Made by a program: the position numbers and the translations under genes. This document shows, in pieces, positions 17,333 through 37,879 of a stretch of DNA of 42,923 nucleotides. The stretch is taken from NCBI RefSeq assembly GCF_016462545.1, contig NZ_JAEMTA010000046.1, positions 1 through 42,923 on the forward strand, given 5' to 3'. The stretch comes from Mycolicibacterium sp. GTDB taxonomy: Bacteria; Actinomycetota; Actinomycetes; Mycobacteriales; Mycobacteriaceae. Numbering within the stretch: position 1 is the stretch's first letter; every line of letters begins with the position of its first letter. A model generated the notes under the pieces. That model had not been told where the DNA came from. It saw only the letters and a list, made by a program, of their open reading frames with translations, and searched no databases.

Positions 17333-18196
17333 ATGCCCGGAGTGCAGGATCGCGTCATCGTCGTCACCGGAGCCGGTGGCGGGTTGGGCCGCGAATACGC
17401 CCTGACCCTTGCCCGCGAAGGTGCCAGCGTCGTGGTCAACGATCTCGGTGGGTCCCGCGATGGCTCGGGCGCCGGGCACAACATGGCCGACGAGGTGGTC
17501 AAGGAGATCAAGGACGCCGGCGGACGCGCGGTCGCCAACTACGACAGCGTCGCCGAGGCCGAGGGTGCCGAGAACATCATCAAGACGGCGATCGACGAGT
17601 TCGGCAAGGTCGACGGCGTAGTCAGCAACGCGGGCATCCTGCGCGACGGCACGTTCCACAAGATGACGTACGAGAACTGGGACGCCGTGCTCAAGGTCCA
17701 CCTCTACGGCGGGTACAACGTGCTGCGCGCCGCATGGCCGCACTTCCGCGAGCAGAGCTTCGGCCGCGTGGTCGTCGCCACGTCGACGAGCGGGCTGTTC
17801 GGCAACTTCGGCCAGGCCAACTACGGCGCCGCGAAGCTCGGCCTCGTCGGGCTGATCAACACGCTGGCCCAGGAAGGCGCGAAGTACGACATCAAGGCCA
17901 ACGCCGTCGCGCCCATCGCCGCGACCCGGATGACGCAGGACATCCTGCCGCCCGAGGTGTTCGAGAAGCTCACGCCCGAGTACGTCGCGCCCGTCGTGGC
18001 CTACCTGTGCACCGAGGAACTGCCCGACACCGACTCCATCTTCATCGTTGGCGGCGGAAAGGTACAGCGCACCGCGCTGTTCCAGAACGACGGCGTGACC
18101 TTCTCCGAAGTGCCTTCGGTCGACGACGTCGCCGCCAAGTGGGGCGAGATCACCGATCTGTCCGCGGCGCAGTCGGCCAGCTTCAAGCTCGGTTAG
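17333..18196 (+). CDS. Short-chain dehydrogenase, MFE-2 hydroxyacyl-CoA dehydrogenase type (Rv0148)
   Basis: This 287-aa classical SDR has the cofactor motif TGAGGGLG (12-19), NAG (99-101) and a catalytic Ser151-Tyr164-Lys168 set (YGAAK). The stretch ASVVVNDLGG and the overall pattern resemble the (3R)-hydroxyacyl-CoA dehydrogenase domain of peroxisomal multifunctional enzyme 2, so a 3-hydroxyacyl-CoA or similar substrate is likely. The ATG follows AGGAACG. It sits between the aldehyde dehydrogenase and the quinone oxidoreductase, three bases before the latter's GTG. Confidence 0.92.
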   Translation: MPGVQDRVIVVTGAGGGLGREYALTLAREGASVVVNDLGGSRDGSGAGHNMADEVVKEIKDAGGRAVANYDSVAEAEGAENIIKTAIDEFGKVDGVVSNAGILRDGTFHKMTYENWDAVLKVHLYGGYNVLRAAWPHFREQSFGRVVVATSTSGLFGNFGQANYGAAKLGLVGLINTLAQEGAKYDIKANAVAPIAATRMTQDILPPEVFEKLTPEYVAPVVAYLCTEELPDTDSIFIVGGGKVQRTALFQNDGVTFSEVPSVDDVAAKWGEITDLSAAQSASFKLG

Positions 18197-18199
18197 TCC

Positions 18200-19165
18200 G
18201 TGAAGGCGCTTGTCGCGCAGGAACTCTCGGGGCCCGCTGGCCTGGTCTACACCGATGTTGATGACGCCGCCGGGGACGGCATGGTGGTCATCGACGTCGG
18301 TGCCGCCGGGGTCGCCTTCCCCGACCTGTTGCTGATCAAGGGCGAGTACCAGCTCAAGCTGGACCCGCCGTTCGTGCCGGGAACCGAGGTCGCGGGTGTC
18401 GTTCGCTCGGCACCCGTTGACTCGGGTTTCGTCGTGGGACAGCGGGTGTCGTCGTTGACGATGCTCGGCGCGTGGGCCGAGCGGGTGGCCGTCCCGGCAG
18501 CAGGCGTGACGGCGACCCCCGACGGCATCGACGATGGATCCGCGGTGTGCCTGCTCGGCAACTACTACACGATGTACTTCGCGTTGGAGCGGCGCGGGGC
18601 GCTGCGGGCCGGGGAGACCGTCCTGGTGCTCGGCTCCGCGGGCGGAGTCGGAACGGCCGCCATCCAGATCGCCAAGGCGATGGGCGCCAAGGTCATTGCG
18701 ATGGTGCACCGCCCCGGCGCGGAGGAGTTCGTCGAATCCCTCGGCGCCGATGTGGTGCTCCCGCTGACCGACGGCTGGGCCGCGGCAGTCCGCGAACACA
18801 CCGATGGCCGTGGAGTCGACATGGTGGTCGATCCCGTCGGTGGAGAGGCGTTCGACGACGCCATCCGGGTGTTGGCCACCGAGGGCAGACTCCTGGTGCT
18901 CGGCTTCGCCTCCGGCGGCGGCATCCCCTCGGTGAAGGTGAATCGGCTACTGCTGCGCAACGTCAGCGTCGTCGGCGTCGGCCTCGGGGAGTTCATCAAT
19001 CGCACACCGGGTTCGCAGGCGGAGATCGGCGCCGGGTTGGGCAAGCTCGTCGACGCTGGGCTGCGGCCACCGCCACCGGTGCGGTATCCGCTGTCCGACG
19101 GCCGGGCGGCGTTGGAGAGCCTCGCCAACGGAGGGGTTCGCGGCAAGGTCGTGCTGGAGCCGTGA
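18200..19165 (+). CDS. Zinc-independent quinone oxidoreductase, MDR family (Rv0149)
   Basis: This 321-aa NADPH-dependent reductase of the medium-chain dehydrogenase/reductase superfamily has a GroES-like N-terminus and a Rossmann domain with LGSAGGVGTAAIQIA (about 147-161). No zinc-ligand cysteine/histidine pattern is present, which fits quinone oxidoreductase/enoyl reductase members. GTG 18200 starts 4 bp after the SDR stop. The stop overlaps the GTG start of the HAD gene, so these genes are tightly coupled. The exact substrate cannot be told. Confidence 0.9.
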   Translation: MKALVAQELSGPAGLVYTDVDDAAGDGMVVIDVGAAGVAFPDLLLIKGEYQLKLDPPFVPGTEVAGVVRSAPVDSGFVVGQRVSSLTMLGAWAERVAVPAAGVTATPDGIDDGSAVCLLGNYYTMYFALERRGALRAGETVLVLGSAGGVGTAAIQIAKAMGAKVIAMVHRPGAEEFVESLGADVVLPLTDGWAAAVREHTDGRGVDMVVDPVGGEAFDDAIRVLATEGRLLVLGFASGGGIPSVKVNRLLLRNVSVVGVGLGEFINRTPGSQAEIGAGLGKLVDAGLRPPPPVRYPLSDGRAALESLANGGVRGKVVLEP

Positions 19166-19872
19166 CGAGCGCTCCAAAGGCGTTGGCGTTCGACGTCTTC
19201 GGCACGGTCGTCGATTGGCGCAGCAGCATCATCGGTGAGCTGGAGATGTTCGGTGAGCGACACGGGGTGGCGGAGGACTGGGCGACGTTCGCCGATGCTT
19301 GGCGGGGCGGGTATCCCGCCGCGATGGACCGCGTCCGCAGTGGCGAGTTGCCGTGGTTGAAGATCGACGCGCTGCACCGCCTGATCCTCGACGACCTGCT
19401 CGATGAAGCGGGCATCGGAGAGCTCCCCGACGCCGACGTCGGCGAACTGAACCTCGCGTGGCACCGGTTGGACCCGTGGCCGGACACCGTGGCGGGGTTG
19501 ACGCGCCTGAAGCAGAACTTCGTCATCACCACGCTGTCCAACGGAAACGTGTCCCTGCTGACCAATATGGCCAAGAGGGCCGGGTTGCCTTGGGACTGCG
19601 TCATTTCCGCGGAGCTCTTTCACCATTACAAGCCGGATCCCGAGGCCTACCTGGGATGTGCAGATCTCCTCGACGTCGCGCCGGGGGAGCTCATGCTCGT
19701 GGCCGCGCATCCCAGCGACTTGCGGGCGGCGCGGGACGCGGGCCTGCGGACGGCCTATGTCGCGCGCCCGCTCGAGCGCGGCGAGGGCCGCCGACCGCCC
19801 AGGTTCGACGATGGCGAGTTCGACGTCACGGCCGACGACTTCTTGGACCTTGCTGCCAAACTTGGTGCATGA
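19162..19872 (+). CDS. HAD-family hydrolase, haloacid dehalogenase type II-like
   Basis: This 236-aa HAD hydrolase has nucleophile Asp11 in FDVFGT, TLSNGN as motif II, YKPDPEAY (lysine motif III) and an AAHPSDLRAA region as motif IV. The pattern resembles L-2-haloacid dehalogenase type II, but the usual Ser-Asn-Asp set near motif IV is replaced by HPSD, so dehalogenation should not be assumed. The GTG start overlaps the previous stop codon (GTGA), which decides it over longer open sequence upstream. The stop overlaps the next ATG (ATGA). Confidence 0.85.
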   Translation: MTSAPKALAFDVFGTVVDWRSSIIGELEMFGERHGVAEDWATFADAWRGGYPAAMDRVRSGELPWLKIDALHRLILDDLLDEAGIGELPDADVGELNLAWHRLDPWPDTVAGLTRLKQNFVITTLSNGNVSLLTNMAKRAGLPWDCVISAELFHHYKPDPEAYLGCADLLDVAPGELMLVAAHPSDLRAARDAGLRTAYVARPLERGEGRRPPRFDDGEFDVTADDFLDLAAKLGA

Positions 19873-20351
19873 ACACCGTCGAGACCCTGCTCGTCGCGAT
19901 GGTGATCGCCATCGGCCTGATCGGCATCCTGGTGCCCCTGCTGCCGGGCAGCGTCCTGGTGTTCGCGGCGATCGCGGTGTGGGCGTTCGTCGAGTCGACG
20001 ACGGTCGCGTGGGTGACGCTGGGCGTGGTGACGGCGATTCTGGCCGGCGCGCTACTGGTCAAGTACCTGTGGCCGATGAAGCGGATGCGTAGCGCGGACG
20101 TCGGCACGTGGAGCCTGTTGGCCGGTGGCGCGCTCGGCATCGTCGGCTTCTTCGTGGTCCCGGTCGTCGGTCTGGTCATCGGTTTCGTGCTGGGCGTCTT
20201 CCTCGCCGAGCTGGCGCTGCGGCGCAACTCCCGGGTGGCGTGGGCCTCGACCAAGCATGCGATCAAGGGCGTCGCGCTGTCGGTCGGAGTCGAACTGGCC
20301 GGCGCGCTGCTGGCGACGATGGTGTGGGTGGCTGGAGTCCTCCTGGTCTGA
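19869..20351 (+). CDS. Small membrane protein, DUF456-like
   Basis: This 160-aa protein is almost entirely hydrophobic: about four to five membrane segments (roughly residues 5-35, 42-67, 82-116 and 135-160) with a short basic loop (KYLWPMKRMR). The first segment, GLIGILVPLLPGS, is the signature of DUF456 proteins, whose function is unknown. The ATG overlaps the HAD stop by 4 bp, so it belongs to the same operon. Confidence 0.8.
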   Translation: MNTVETLLVAMVIAIGLIGILVPLLPGSVLVFAAIAVWAFVESTTVAWVTLGVVTAILAGALLVKYLWPMKRMRSADVGTWSLLAGGALGIVGFFVVPVVGLVIGFVLGVFLAELALRRNSRVAWASTKHAIKGVALSVGVELAGALLATMVWVAGVLLV

Positions 20352-20367
20352 GGGGCATGATCAGTCC

Positions 20368-20688
20368 ATGTCCGAAACCAAGATCACCGTCATCTACGAC
20401 AACCCGACCGACCCGGAGGCCTTCGAAACGGCTTACGAGGCAGAACAATTGACTGCCGCTCGCGCCATTCCCGGTCACATTCGCTTCGAGACGTCCAAGG
20501 TGTGGCCGAAGGAGGACGGTTCGCCGACGCCCGCCTACCGGATGATCGACCTCTACTACCCGGACTACGACGCGGCCTGTCTGGCCGTGACCACACCGGA
20601 GGCCGGCGCCTTCTTCCAGGCCATGGCGAAACTGTCCACCGGCGGCGTGCGGATTCTGATGTCCGACGTCGAAGTGCCGCGCGACTGA
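20368..20688 (+). CDS. EthD-like dimeric alpha-beta barrel protein
   Basis: This 106-aa protein resembles EthD family members: ITVIYDNPTDPEAFETAY at the N-terminus and an aromatic-rich middle with DLYYPDYDAA. The family has small ferredoxin-like barrels, some needed for ether degradation, but most members are uncharacterised. It starts 16 bp after the membrane protein. Its TGA is a single base from the stop codon of the convergent ptbB. Confidence 0.82.
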   Translation: MSETKITVIYDNPTDPEAFETAYEAEQLTAARAIPGHIRFETSKVWPKEDGSPTPAYRMIDLYYPDYDAACLAVTTPEAGAFFQAMAKLSTGGVRILMSDVEVPRD

Positions 20689-20689
20689 C

Positions 20690-21496
20690 CTACCCCAGCA
20701 GGTACTCGCGCAGCCGCGACACCTCATCGGACGTGACGCCGAGAGCCTCGAGGTAGCCGGCCGACGACCCGTACTGGGCGTCGATCGTGCGCTTCGCGGC
20801 GTCGAGGTACTCCGGTCGCACCCCGAGGACTTCCTCACCCAGCCGTGCCTCGGCGAAGGTGACGATCTCCGGAGTGGTCGTCTCCTCCGCGCGATTGCGG
20901 ATCGATTCCAGAATCCGTTCGCGCAGCTTGGGAACCGCTGCGTTGCTGCGCACGAAGTCCGCCAGGATCGCCTCGCGCGGAACGCCGACGGTCTCCAGCA
21001 CCAACGCGACCGTCAGACCGGTACGGTCCTTGCCTGCGAAGCAGTGCGCGATCACCGAGCGCTGCTGAGCCAGCAGCGAAATGACCTGTCGCACAGCCGT
21101 TTGCGCACCCGGAAGAGTCGGAAAGCGCTCGTACTCCTCGGTCATGAACCGGGCCGCCGCCAGCGCGACATCCTCGTCGTCGGGCTTGGCGGTCATCATC
21201 TTCTCGAACGCGCTCTCGTGCGGTGCGTCGGGCTGGTCGGCGGCGAGTTCGTGGAACGGCAACAGGTGCACCGCCACGCCGTCGGGTACCTGACCAGGAC
21301 CTCGACGCTCCACCTCGCGCAGCGACCGGAGGTCGGCGACGTCGTCGATGCCGAACCCGGCCATCGCCGAACGGCCGGCCTCGTCCAACCGGCTGAGCTC
21401 ACTGGACCGGAAGAAGCGACCCGGCCTGATGCCCGTCTCCTCGGCGACGTCGCGGAAGTTCCACGCTCCGGAGAGCTCGTCGCCCGTGGAGACCAC
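20690..21496 (-). CDS. ptbB: Protein tyrosine phosphatase PtpB
   Basis: This 268-aa phosphatase carries the P-loop HCFAGKDRTG with nucleophile Cys152 and Arg158; the GKD centre is characteristic of M. tuberculosis PtpB (Rv0153c), a phosphatase acting on phosphotyrosine, phosphothreonine and phosphoinositides. No signal peptide is visible. The frame is open further upstream, but GTG 21496 gives an N-terminus (TGDELSGAWNFRDV) matching the family and overlaps the fadE2 stop by one base (TAGTG), implying coupled translation. Rv0154c-Rv0153c has the same order. As this region looks saprophytic, a role in host infection should not be assumed. Confidence 0.92.
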   Translation of the reverse strand: MVSTGDELSGAWNFRDVAEETGIRPGRFFRSSELSRLDEAGRSAMAGFGIDDVADLRSLREVERRGPGQVPDGVAVHLLPFHELAADQPDAPHESAFEKMMTAKPDDEDVALAAARFMTEEYERFPTLPGAQTAVRQVISLLAQQRSVIAHCFAGKDRTGLTVALVLETVGVPREAILADFVRSNAAVPKLRERILESIRNRAEETTTPEIVTFAEARLGEEVLGVRPEYLDAAKRTIDAQYGSSAGYLEALGVTSDEVSRLREYLLG

Positions 21497-22722
21497 TACG
21501 TGGTCACCGCGGCCGCGAGAGCGCTCTTCTCGCGGCCCAGTTCGGCGCGGGCGATGCTGCGCATGTGCACCTCGTCGGGGCCGTCGAACAGGCGCATCGC
21601 GCGGTGCCAGCCGTAGAGCCGCGCCAGCGGGAAGTCGTCGGTGACGCCTGCGCCGCCGTGCACCTGAATGGCGCGGTCGAGCACGTTGCACGCCATCTGG
21701 GGAGCGACGGCCTTGATCATCGCGACCTGGTTGCGGGCTTCCTTGTTGCCGTGCTGGTCGATGGTCCAGGCGGCCTTCTCGCACAGCAGCCGCGCCTGAT
21801 CGATCTCGTTGCGCGACAAGGCAACTTGCTGCTGCACCACACCCTGCTCGGCCAGCGGCTTGCCGAACGCGATGCGCTTGTTGACCCGGTCGACCATCAA
21901 CGCCAGTGCCCGCTCGGCGACCCCGATGGCGCGCATGCAGTGGTGAATGCGGCCGGGGCCGAGGCGGGCCTGGGCGATCGCGAACCCGCCGCCCTCCTCA
22001 CCGAGCAGGTTCGTCGCCGGTACCCGCACGTTGTCGAACACGATCTCGGCGTGCCCGTGCTGGTCCTGCCAGCCGAAGACGGGAAGCGAGCGCAGGATGT
22101 TCACCCCGGGGGTGTCGATGGGCACCAGGATCATCGACTGCTGCTGATGGCTCGCGGCGTCGGGATTGGTGCGGCCCATCACGATCAGGATCTTGCAGCG
22201 CGGATCGTTGGCGCCCGAGGTCCACCACTTGCGGCCGTTGATGACGTAGTCACCGCCGTCGCGCAGCATCGTCGTCTCGATGTTGCGGGCGTCGCTGGAG
22301 GCCACCGTGGGCTCCGTCATGGCGAACGCGCTGCGGATCTCGCCGGCCAGCAGCGGCTCCAGCCACTGCTTGCTCTGCTCCGGCGTCGCGAAGAGATGCA
22401 GCGTCTCCATGTTCCCGGTGTCGGGTGCCGCGCAGTTCAGCGCCTCCGGCGCCAACTCCATGCTCCACCCCGACAGCTCGGCCAGCGGCGAGTACTCCAG
22501 GTTGGTCAGCCCCGACTCCGAGGGCAGGAACAGGTTCCACAGACCGCGGTCCTTGGCGAGCTTCTTGAGCTCCTCGACCACCGGTGGCACGGTGTGGTCG
22601 TCGCGGCCGGCCTCCAGCCGGTACTGGTCGTAGGAGTGCTCGGCGGGGAAGATGTGCTCCACCATGAAGTCGGTGAGCCGTTGGTGGTAATCCTGCGCTT
22701 TAGCCGACCGTGCGAAGTCCAT
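21496..22722 (-). CDS. fadE2: Acyl-CoA dehydrogenase FadE2
   Basis: This 408-aa flavoenzyme introduces the alpha-beta double bond into an acyl-CoA. AFAMTEPTVASSDA (flavin/substrate loop), WWTSGA and the C-terminal QVHGGAGVTDDFPLARLYGWHRAMRL are typical of the FadE2/ACAD10-11-like branch; the catalytic glutamate is probably in the DGPDEVH segment. ATG 22722 begins MDFARSAKAQ, a good family N-terminus; GTG 22731 would add three residues. It lies about 20-30 bp after the 811-aa fusion gene and could be co-transcribed with pks12, though in M. tuberculosis the two loci are apart. Confidence 0.92.
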   Translation of the reverse strand: MDFARSAKAQDYHQRLTDFMVEHIFPAEHSYDQYRLEAGRDDHTVPPVVEELKKLAKDRGLWNLFLPSESGLTNLEYSPLAELSGWSMELAPEALNCAAPDTGNMETLHLFATPEQSKQWLEPLLAGEIRSAFAMTEPTVASSDARNIETTMLRDGGDYVINGRKWWTSGANDPRCKILIVMGRTNPDAASHQQQSMILVPIDTPGVNILRSLPVFGWQDQHGHAEIVFDNVRVPATNLLGEEGGGFAIAQARLGPGRIHHCMRAIGVAERALALMVDRVNKRIAFGKPLAEQGVVQQQVALSRNEIDQARLLCEKAAWTIDQHGNKEARNQVAMIKAVAPQMACNVLDRAIQVHGGAGVTDDFPLARLYGWHRAMRLFDGPDEVHMRSIARAELGREKSALAAAVTT

Positions 22723-22749
22723 GACCGCCACGATATGACACCCGTAAAG

Positions 22750-25185
22750 TCAGCCGCCGAGCACGGTCACGTCGCCGGTCGCCCCGTCGACTTCGATGAG
22801 CGTGCCGGTGGAGAGCCGGGCGGCCGCCCCGCGGGCATTCACGACGCACGGCACGCCGAATTCGCGAGCCACGATCGCCGCGTGCGACGTCGGACCACCC
22901 AATTCCGTGACGACCGCGGCCGCGTAGGCGAACGCCGGCGTGTATCCCACGTCGGTGACCTTGGCGACGAGGATCTCGCCCGGTTGAAGGTCGTCGATGG
23001 TCTCGGCATGCACGATGCGGACCAATCCGCGGACCCGGCCCCCGGACACCCCGATGCCGTGCAGGACCTCGCCGCTGCGGAAGGCATCTCCCGGGCCGTT
23101 GGACGGTATCCACTGGCCGCTGAAGGCCTCCGGGGTGACGGTGTGCTGCAGCGCCACCTGTTCGGCACGACGGCGCGCGACGATGCCCGCCAGGTCCGGC
23201 GGCGGTGCGTCCAACTCGTCGACGAGCAGATAGAACACGTCGTCGACCTCGGAGAGCTCGCCCGCCTCGACCATGCGGCGACCCTGTTCCCGCAGCAATC
23301 GTCGGAGCACCCAGATGGCGCGGACCATCCGGTCGCGGCGCACCTCGCGCTCCCGGATCTGGCTGGCGGCGGCGACGCCCACCGGCCGCGCTCGGAGCGG
23401 CACCCGGGGCAGGACGGGCAGCTCCCGAGGGGTGGCCGTCAGAGCCTTGGCCACCATGCGGGTCAACAGCTCGGGGTCGTCTGCGTATGTCGCGCAACGC
23501 ATCTCGACCTCGCCCGGCCCCCGGTGCCCGATGAGGGCCAGCTCGCGGGTCAGCGCGGCGGAGAACTCCGGAGCCTGCGCGGCGAGGGCGTCGGCGTCGA
23601 TCGTCGGTTCGGACAGCAGCCGCGCCGCGACCGGGTCACGGCGGGCGGCGGCCGCGAGGCGGTGTACGGCGCTCAGCGCCTGCGCACTGACCAGCTCGTC
23701 ACCCGCGGCGGGCATGACGTCACGGCCGCAGAGCAGACGCATGACCACGCCGTACCCGGCACACAGCAGGATCGACGCCGAGGACAACACCCACCCGTGC
23801 ACGACGTGATCGCGGCCGAGCAGCATCAGCTCGCGGAGCCGGCGGTCCGACAACTCGTCGGGGCGCTCGGCTGCCGACTCCAGTCGCGCAACGTCGCGCA
23901 CGAAGTCCTTGGTGTCGCGGTTCGAGCCCGCGGACAGGCCGATCAGGCAGTTCGCGAAGGTCAACCCGCCGCGGAGTTGGCGCACGATTCCGCGGGGCTC
24001 GACGGGCGGCAGATGCTCCCCGAACAACTCCAGGCCGTCCTCGGTGTGCCCGAAGAAACCGGAGAGCACCAGGTTGGGGTCGATGAACGGCACCGTATGC
24101 GCCATGAAGTGTCCGGTGGTGATGCCCGCGTAGAGGCGATGGCCGAACACACCCGTCGTCCGGACCGACATCTCGCGCTGTACCGCGCCACCTGGGCGCA
24201 GCCGCTCGGAGATGACCAGTCCGGCCGCACGCGTACCCAGCACCGTGACCGACGCCGACGACGGGGAGAACGGACCCGCCAGTGCCTCCGAGAGGTTGGT
24301 CGCGATGAACGCGGGGAACCTGGGATCGATGGGGGTGTCGAACTCGCCGTTGGCGCCGCCCGGGCCGGCGGGGACGGGATCGACGCCGTCGGGCGCGGGG
24401 GCGTCGACCGCGGGGATCTCGAGCACGCGGGGTAGTCGCCACGGAATGTCGCGGACGGAGTTGCCCACCGTGAGCCGGCCCCGGCACGCGAGTGCGAAGT
24501 CCTCGATGGTCTGCGCCACGTCGTATCCGGGCGTGAATCCCCAGTCGTCGCGAAGGGTGCTGGTGTCCAGGGCGGACGGGGCGGACGGGCGCCGGCGGAC
24601 GAAGCGCCGCAAGGGTTTTGGGATACCGACGACCGGGCGGCCGCAGGCGGCGGCGATCGCGCGCAGGGTGGTGTGTCCGTCGGCGGCGACGTCGACCCGG
24701 CCCGCAGGCACGCTTTCGTCGAGCAGTGCCCGCACCAACAGCCGTTCGACGTCGTGCTGGTGAACGACCTGAAGCGGTCGGTCCGCGGCGCCGTCGGCGT
24801 CGAGCACCACCGCTGCGGAGAACGTCCGGAGCACGGCGTCGTCGACGTGGCGGCCCAGCATCAGTGCCGTCCTGACGACGATTGCGTCATCGAGCCCGCT
24901 GGGCGGCGACTCTTCGACGGGCGAGGTCGCGCACAGGGTTACGACACGGCCGACGTCCGCCGTCCGCAACGCGTCGATGCCCTCGGTCCCTGCACAGTGC
25001 AGGACCGCGTCGGCACCCTTCAGGACGTCTGCGTCGTAGCGGTGCGAGACGACGAAGTCGACTGAACCCGGCCAACTCTCGGGGCGCCGCACCCCGATGC
25101 CCACGACCTCGTGGGTCAGGCTGGTCAGACGTGCTGCCACCCCGCGCCCGAGGGCGCCGTCGGCTCCCGTGACGACGATCCTCAT
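22750..25185 (-). CDS. Fusion of an atypical SDR domain with a PEP-synthase-like phosphohistidine domain (Rv2047c-like)
   Basis: This 811-aa protein has three parts. Residues 1-245 are an NAD(P)-binding extended-SDR fold with G7-x-x-G10-x-x-G13, but no YxxxK catalytic pair is visible, so it may only bind a nucleotide. Residues about 280-640 contain ATNLSEALAGPFSPSSASV and a long helical region that recalls the substrate-binding domain of rifampin phosphotransferase-like proteins. Residues about 700-811 are a phosphohistidine swivel domain with His768 in GGPTSHAAIVARE. Neither the ATP-grasp domain nor the PEP barrel of complete dikinases is present. It starts 6 bp after the pks12 stop, so the two are coupled. 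Rv2047c, next to pks12 in M. tuberculosis, has the same composition as I recall. The function is unknown; a step in finishing the polyketide is an inference from position. Confidence 0.85.
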   Translation of the reverse strand: MRIVVTGADGALGRGVAARLTSLTHEVVGIGVRRPESWPGSVDFVVSHRYDADVLKGADAVLHCAGTEGIDALRTADVGRVVTLCATSPVEESPPSGLDDAIVVRTALMLGRHVDDAVLRTFSAAVVLDADGAADRPLQVVHQHDVERLLVRALLDESVPAGRVDVAADGHTTLRAIAAACGRPVVGIPKPLRRFVRRRPSAPSALDTSTLRDDWGFTPGYDVAQTIEDFALACRGRLTVGNSVRDIPWRLPRVLEIPAVDAPAPDGVDPVPAGPGGANGEFDTPIDPRFPAFIATNLSEALAGPFSPSSASVTVLGTRAAGLVISERLRPGGAVQREMSVRTTGVFGHRLYAGITTGHFMAHTVPFIDPNLVLSGFFGHTEDGLELFGEHLPPVEPRGIVRQLRGGLTFANCLIGLSAGSNRDTKDFVRDVARLESAAERPDELSDRRLRELMLLGRDHVVHGWVLSSASILLCAGYGVVMRLLCGRDVMPAAGDELVSAQALSAVHRLAAAARRDPVAARLLSEPTIDADALAAQAPEFSAALTRELALIGHRGPGEVEMRCATYADDPELLTRMVAKALTATPRELPVLPRVPLRARPVGVAAASQIREREVRRDRMVRAIWVLRRLLREQGRRMVEAGELSEVDDVFYLLVDELDAPPPDLAGIVARRRAEQVALQHTVTPEAFSGQWIPSNGPGDAFRSGEVLHGIGVSGGRVRGLVRIVHAETIDDLQPGEILVAKVTDVGYTPAFAYAAAVVTELGGPTSHAAIVAREFGVPCVVNARGAAARLSTGTLIEVDGATGDVTVLGG

Positions 25186-25191
25186 GAACGC

Positions 25192-37647
<12,456 letters not shown>

Positions 37648-37671
37648 ACGGTGTGAAACTCCCTGTCTGGA

Positions 37672-37689
37672 TCACTACGCGTGCAGTGA
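37672..37689. promoter_or_regulatory. Inverted repeat upstream of pks12
   Basis: TCACTACGCGTGCAGTGA has 5-bp arms (TCACT/AGTGA) around a core containing ACGCGT, 25 bp before the pks12 ATG. It may be an operator. No convincing -35/-10 pair was found in the 232-bp gap between pks12 and the divergent ppdK, nor any other feature. Confidence 0.3.
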
Positions 37690-37879
37690 CCCACAAGTAT
37701 TCGGTACAACGCGCCCATTAGTGGAACCGAGCCGGTCCCGGCGGCGCGCGACGATTCAGCGCGAACGCTGTCAGATCATTGTGTTCCCTGCTTCCCGAGG
37801 GTTGTCACGCACCTGCTTAGACTCGGACGGACCTTTCCGAAATTTGCACGCAGCACGGGCGAGACGACGGAGGGCAGCG

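Noticed and set aside
19162..19872. Calling the HAD protein a true haloacid dehalogenase
   Set aside because: Motif IV differs from characterised type II dehalogenases, so only the family level is supported.
21565..24435. A very long open frame (956 codons) on the plus strand, opposite ptbB, fadE2 and the fusion gene
   Set aside because: High GC content leaves antisense frames open. The peptide is low-complexity Arg/His/Gly-rich with no family motif, while the minus-strand genes have clear domains.
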